Shown piece by piece: positions 59,701-64,000 of a stretch of DNA of 64,000 nucleotides. The position numbers were made by a program, and so were the translations under genes. Below the pieces are notes generated by a model, which was given only the letters and a program-made list of their open reading frames with translations, made no database searches and was not told the origin of the DNA. The DNA is from Nymphaea colorata (lineage: Eukaryota > Streptophyta > Magnoliopsida > Nymphaeales > Nymphaeaceae). Position 1 is the first letter of the stretch. The number at the start of each line of letters is the position of its first letter. The DNA is taken from NCBI RefSeq assembly GCF_008831285.2, contig NC_045143.1, forward strand, positions 16,032,464 through 16,096,463, given 5' to 3'.

Positions 59701-61550
59701 TGCTGGCTGTCCCAGATGAATCATTCATGACTTGCAAGAATATGTCTATTTGAGCTTTCTGACACTGCATGCCCACAGCTGCTTGAATCTAAGTACCGAG
59801 TTGACGATTTTCCAGTAGGCCAGGCCTCCCTTCAGCTACGTCCGTCATGTTATGGACACCGAACGGAGAGACCAAAAGTCTGAGGAACAATTCAGTTCTT
59901 CAGATCCATGAACTCCTCTCCTGTCCCCACTATTAAATGGCGTCCAACTTCCTTCTGAGCGACTTGTTCGGAATGCAACCCATCATGTTTGTTTGAGAGA
60001 CCAAACCTATGCTCTCTGGCCTTACCGTTGCAAGATAATATACAGCGCAAAAGAAAAAAAGGAAAATTATTATGAAGATATAAAAACTCTCTACTTTGAA
60101 GACTCAAGCATGCGATCAAAAGCTAGATTTTGAGAGCAAGGGCGAAGCCAACTTTGGCCAAGCTTCCTTGATTAAGAAATTCAAATGGTGCTGTGAAACA
60201 ATTGGTAGCCATGCTTAATTTATCAACTCGTCAACCATCATATGTTCGTCTGATGTTTCATTAAATTTAAAGCCATGTTCTTCTAACTTGTAATCATAAG
60301 ATGTGTTCTGATTGTGCAAGTCCTGATGCTTAATTTTGCAGTATCTTGAGCCATTTACTGTTTCCCAAAAAGCCCAGTGCAAGTGGATGTCGAAAACATT
60401 TTTTTTGGGGACCGTCACAACGTGCAGCCATGGAAACCATTAGCCCTCAAACAAAGAAACACAAAAGTAATTAAAAAAAAATAAAATTGAAAAACAAGAG
60501 CTTTCTGTTCAGAAAAACGCTATTTAATTATCGGATTGGTTGGATTTTGGGATAGGAGAGGTTCAGACGCTATACCGTAAGGTCAAATACGTGGAGCGGA
60601 AGAACCACACCCATCTGATTGGTTGTATTTAGATACTGAAGGGCTTGGGATTTTGAAATATTTTAAAATAAACTGGAAGCCAAGCCCGCAGACGAACCAA
60701 CATGCCAAGGTATCTTATAACGTTCCCACCTACCTACACCCTTGGTTGGATTAGAACTTAGAAGTGACCATTTGACTTTAAAAAACAAGATAATGTTGCA
60801 TACCCTAATCAATTCCTTCGCAGTTGGTGCTATAAACACACTCGCAGTTGGTGCTATAAGGGCGAGGAACAACGATGTTGCCAACCAGAAGCAGATAAAA
60901 AGCAGAATGAGAAACAAAAGGAAGGCGTGCGACTTGGAGCAAAAGAAAATCATAACCTTGGTTGTTTAATTCCAAGAGAAGAAGTTGAGAGGAGATAATT
61001 TCTCATCTAACTCCAATTAATCCTCCAAAAGCAAAAGCTGTTTTAATTTAAACCCCAGCCAATCGTTTCCTCATTGCTCGTTTCCCATTTTTTAAGGGAA
61101 GAGCGGCCACAACGCCTCTGCTCTCCCTTTTTGGGTCAGGCAGCTCACTTCCATCATTTTACTAAAAAGTATTAACATGGACAGTAGTCGATCTCAAGTC
61201 CCGAATAATCCCTCTACGGAGCGAGCACCGTGGTGCGTCGCCGGAATACGAGGGAATCTGGGCCATGGTGGACTGGGTAGGCGCTTTTTTTTAATGGGGA
61301 AGACGACGAAGAACGCGCGGAAGATGACGGCTTGAGGGTTGGATTGGCACGTCGACGAGGGAGGACGTGGCAATGGTGGCGCCAAAAACGTCGCCTTCTC
61401 ACATAAATATCTGCAACCCCCGTCCAGAAAGCCGTCCGCTCATTCCAAGATACCGGACAATCCGACGGTTCCACTGGCCGGCCCCATCCGTAGTCGTCCC
61501 CTTCGGATACGAGCCTTCTACCTGTAATCCTTCCCTCTACGTACTCTCGC
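56701..61550. other. Intergenic DNA
   Basis: No gene recognised. The frames of 60-145 codons on either strand carry no known motif. It contains a (GA)n run near 58508-58522, a GGAGAA-type tract near 59350-59400 and a short tandem duplication around GCAGTTGGTGCTATAA at 60822-60858. Confidence 0.5.
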
Positions 61551-61606
61551 AGTATACGTAAGCGGACATATAGATATATATTGTGGAGGGCGATCCGTAG
61601 GGGCGC

Positions 61607-61680
61607 ATGGACTACAGACTCTACAGCCACTCGGAGAAGGCGGTGAGCCTCATACCTCGCGTGTCTCCGGCGTAGCTCCG
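61607..61680 (+). other. Possible first exon with a 22-codon upstream frame
   Basis: After TATA-like sequence (61571-61580) a short ATG frame (61607-61675) ends just before a consensus donor GTAAGT at 61681. This looks like a noncoding first exon with a uORF. The downstream exon was not found, though the gene starting at 63783 is a possible target some 2.1 kb on. Speculative. Confidence 0.25.
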
Positions 61681-61686
61681 GTAAGT

Positions 61687-63500
61687 TTCTGCCCCTCTCT
61701 CCCTCCGTTTGTCTCTGTCTCTGCGTTTCACCGAAGGGGCTGTTAATTTGGCCGTTGTGTCTCCTGTAAATTGGAGATGAAGTCTGCAGTTCGTGTAGGC
61801 CTGCTTTAAAAGCAAGATTCGGATGAATAGCTTGGTTTTGTGGGTGCGTCGATAAAATTCCCTTCTGCAGGCTGATTGTGGTGCTCAAAGTTCACCTGTT
61901 CGTATATGTATTGGAAATCTAGGAGGTTTCTTTTCTTTTATTAAGGTTTTCACTCCAGTCTTTTGTTTCTTTATTCATTGGAACGCCTAGAGAGGAAATT
62001 TTGGCACACAAAATCGTCCATCCAAGAAATTGATGAATTTTATTTGTCGATTTTTTCACCACTATATCATGGTAAGACAGGTAACTGTTGACAACTTTTC
62101 AAGTTGAATTTGAACAAGTACTGATTTTTCTTGGGGGCGATTTCAATCCTATGGGTTTAACGCCTTCCGTTGTACACTGCCTATTGAAGAATGGAACAGC
62201 AGTAGTATAAGCATGCACCTCGAAAACGTTTGCTCTTTTTGGTTGATATTTATTTTTAACAAAAATGCGTTGTAACTTTTGATTTCTTTGATTGATTGAA
62301 CAGTTGCTCATGTTGCATGTAATTTAGGCAGTTGAATAAACGGAATTTAAACGTAAGCGAGTTTTTTTGTTACACACCGTAAAAACTAATGGTTTGTACA
62401 ATTTTTCCTTTTGTATGTAACGAGAATCAGCCCTCCGTTGCAATTTTTTTCAGATGAAATGCAGCGGAACCAGAACCCAATTAATCTAATCTCAAGAATT
62501 TGAGCTAGACACAAACAATGGTCCAAATAAGGTTCTTCAAAGAATCTCATGCATGCAGAATAACTGAGTCCAGATCCGGAAACACCAGATGTGTGTTTGT
62601 GTGTGTGAGAGGGAGAGAGAGATTTAGTGTATCAGAAATGTAAGAAAGCGGGTAGTATCCCGCGCAACTCGTTCTTCCAACTGAGAGCGCACACAATGGC
62701 TTTTAGGCCTCAACTTCAGGGGAACAGTTGCTTGTCAATCCAATTGCACAAAAGGCTAAACTTTTCAGAAATTTTAGATGTTTCATTTTTCAACAAATCT
62801 TGCAGGAACAAGCTTTCGAATGAATTTGTTTGACTAAGTAAGCCTTTGTGGGGGAAAGAAAACCAATAAATTTGGAAGATTCCTAGCTCATAAGGTATTG
62901 TCTCTTTTTAAAGTGATGTGCAAGTTCGCTATCGCAAAGTAAACTTAAAAATTCGACTTGTAAAAGTAGAGTTGCACATTTTTGTTCGGAGTGACATATC
63001 ACGAACATTAGAACTGCATACCTAAATTTAGAAAGAAAGAAACTTAAATTTTTGTGCATTGATGTAATTCCCCGCTTCAGCTTTCTGTTGCATATACGAC
63101 TAGCAATGGCTCGGCCAATTTGACTCCATGGTCGAGAAGCCTCCATTGAAAAGGCAATTTAACTTCACGATTAGCAAAAACGAGCGGTAGAGGCAGCCCC
63201 AGATTGCCTTTCAGAAAATCACGCGCATACTTATTAGACCTTTTGAACTAAAACAGCTTTTGAAAGAGAGAGGCTTTTGCTAAACTTTTTTTTTTTTAGC
63301 CGTCAAAACAAAAATTTGTTTTCCAAGATGAAATTTTCTTTTTCCCTTCTTGTCTACACCATAGGTGAAGACTCTGACTGTTTTTCTTTTTCTTTTTTCT
63401 CTGATATTGCAATTTGTTACTGTGATTTTTTGTCCCCAACTTTTGTTTTGTATCTAGTTCTCCTTTTTATCGGCTTTTTCTCCGATATTTTCCTCTTCAT
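61687..63500. other. Intergenic or intronic DNA
   Basis: AT-rich, no gene recognised. It could be a leader intron if 61607-61680 belongs to the last gene. Confidence 0.35.
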
Positions 63501-63782
63501 TTTTATTATCGCAAGGACTGATGTCTGATGGGAGCCGCGTTTTTTTTGGGTTGAAAAGGAAGGCTGCTTCTTTGTGAGGGAAGAAAGGAGAGAGTCGCAG
63601 CGCAGATCCGGAATCAGGGAGGCAGAAAGGCGGTGTCTCTTCGCCCCCCGCGCCTTCTCTCGCTCTCAACCACAAAGGGGAGGGGGAGGGGAGGGGGGGC
63701 AGGCGAAGGCAAGGGCTTGCGTCCTTTCTGTTCTGTTCTTCTTCAGCAACAAGAGAAGGGAAGAAGACCGAGACATTGCGCG

Positions 63783-64000
63783 ATGGAAGTGAAGATGGCG
63801 ACGACCGCCCGCTTCCGTTTCTGCCACTCCTCCTGCTCACAGACGTTCGCTTCTGCTGTCTCCTTGTTCGACCAGAGAGCGAAATCGCCTTCTTCTTCCT
63901 CCTCCCCCTGTTCCTCCTCCTACTCCTCTTCCTTCTCCTCCCCTTGGAAAAGGAGAACCGGCGGAGATGGCGCCCGCCTGATTTGCCGAAGCTTGGGCCG
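63783..64000 (+). CDS. 5' end of an unidentified gene with plastid-transit-like N-terminus (partial)
   Basis: The ATG at 63783 opens a frame with no stop through the window end (72 codons plus 2 nt). It begins MEVKMATTARFRFCHSSCSQ, then is very rich in Ser, with Lys/Arg and almost no acidic residues, and reaches RRTGGDGARLICRSLG. This composition is typical of chloroplast transit peptides, so the mature protein would follow beyond the window. A second in-frame Met lies at 63795. Pyrimidine- and purine-rich leader-like DNA precedes it (63530-63780). The mature product cannot be named. G/C-rich codons match LAX exon 1 and HSPRO. Confidence 0.6.
   Translation, partial: MEVKMATTARFRFCHSSCSQTFASAVSLFDQRAKSPSSSSSPCSSSYSSSFSSPWKRRTGGDGARLICRSLG

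Noticed and set aside
61214-61888. 224-codon minus-strand frame, Arg-rich
   Set aside because: No known motif. It lies opposite a better plus-strand candidate (TATA-like, short upstream frame, GTAAGT donor) and its composition follows local GC-rich DNA.
1-64000. tRNA, rRNA, known miRNA precursors, CRISPR arrays or a novel multi-gene system
   Set aside because: No GGTTCGAATCC-type B box with a cloverleaf partner, no familiar mature miRNA, no spaced repeats, and the genes present have unrelated roles. RNA folding searches could not be run.

Overview
The window is nuclear DNA of a flowering plant. It holds an AUX1/LAX auxin carrier, a plant CDC6, a plant-only HSPRO (Hs1pro-1) gene, spliced genes with plant-type introns, a chromodomain LTR retrotransposon primed by initiator tRNA-Met, and long AT-rich intergenic DNA with many microsatellites. 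The species cannot be fixed from the sequence. The strongly G/C-biased codons of HSPRO and LAX beside AT-rich noncoding DNA would suit a non-grass monocot or an early-diverging angiosperm, but this is weak inference.

Layout. 1-5.2 kb: intergenic, with a possible decayed gypsy fragment at the left edge. 5.2-9.1 kb: LAX-type auxin influx carrier, plus strand, 8 coding exons, 483 aa, with one GC-AG intron. 9.7-17.5 kb: a nest of mobile DNA. Two diverged direct repeats of about 1.5 kb flank 2.3 kb that holds a decayed acidic/Gly-rich reading frame. The left repeat was later split by a 2.0-kb non-autonomous LTR element and by a 348-bp GC-rich hAT-like element. The right repeat keeps both empty sites. 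19.5-25.6 kb: a 982-aa (minimum) uncharacterised plant nuclear-type protein, plus strand. 26.7-32.3 kb: a young, structurally complete chromovirus, minus strand, with 406-bp LTRs that differ at one base and a perfect TACCG target duplication. 34.4-42.8 kb: CDC6, minus strand, 16 coding exons, 536 aa, with a second GC-AG intron and paired E2F sites upstream. 46.2-47.7 kb: intronless HSPRO, plus strand, 478 aa. 47.7-63.5 kb: mostly noncoding DNA with a few exon-like pieces. 63.78 kb to the end: the 5' end of a gene with a Ser-rich, plastid-transit-like N-terminus that runs off the window.

The host genes do not form a pathway or cluster. They serve auxin uptake, DNA replication licensing and stress/defence signalling as ordinary separate plant genes. 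I found no tRNA, rRNA, CRISPR or bacterial-type feature. The most informative parts are the dated nesting of mobile elements, the two GC-AG introns, the CDC6 E2F pair and the uncharacterised 982-aa protein.
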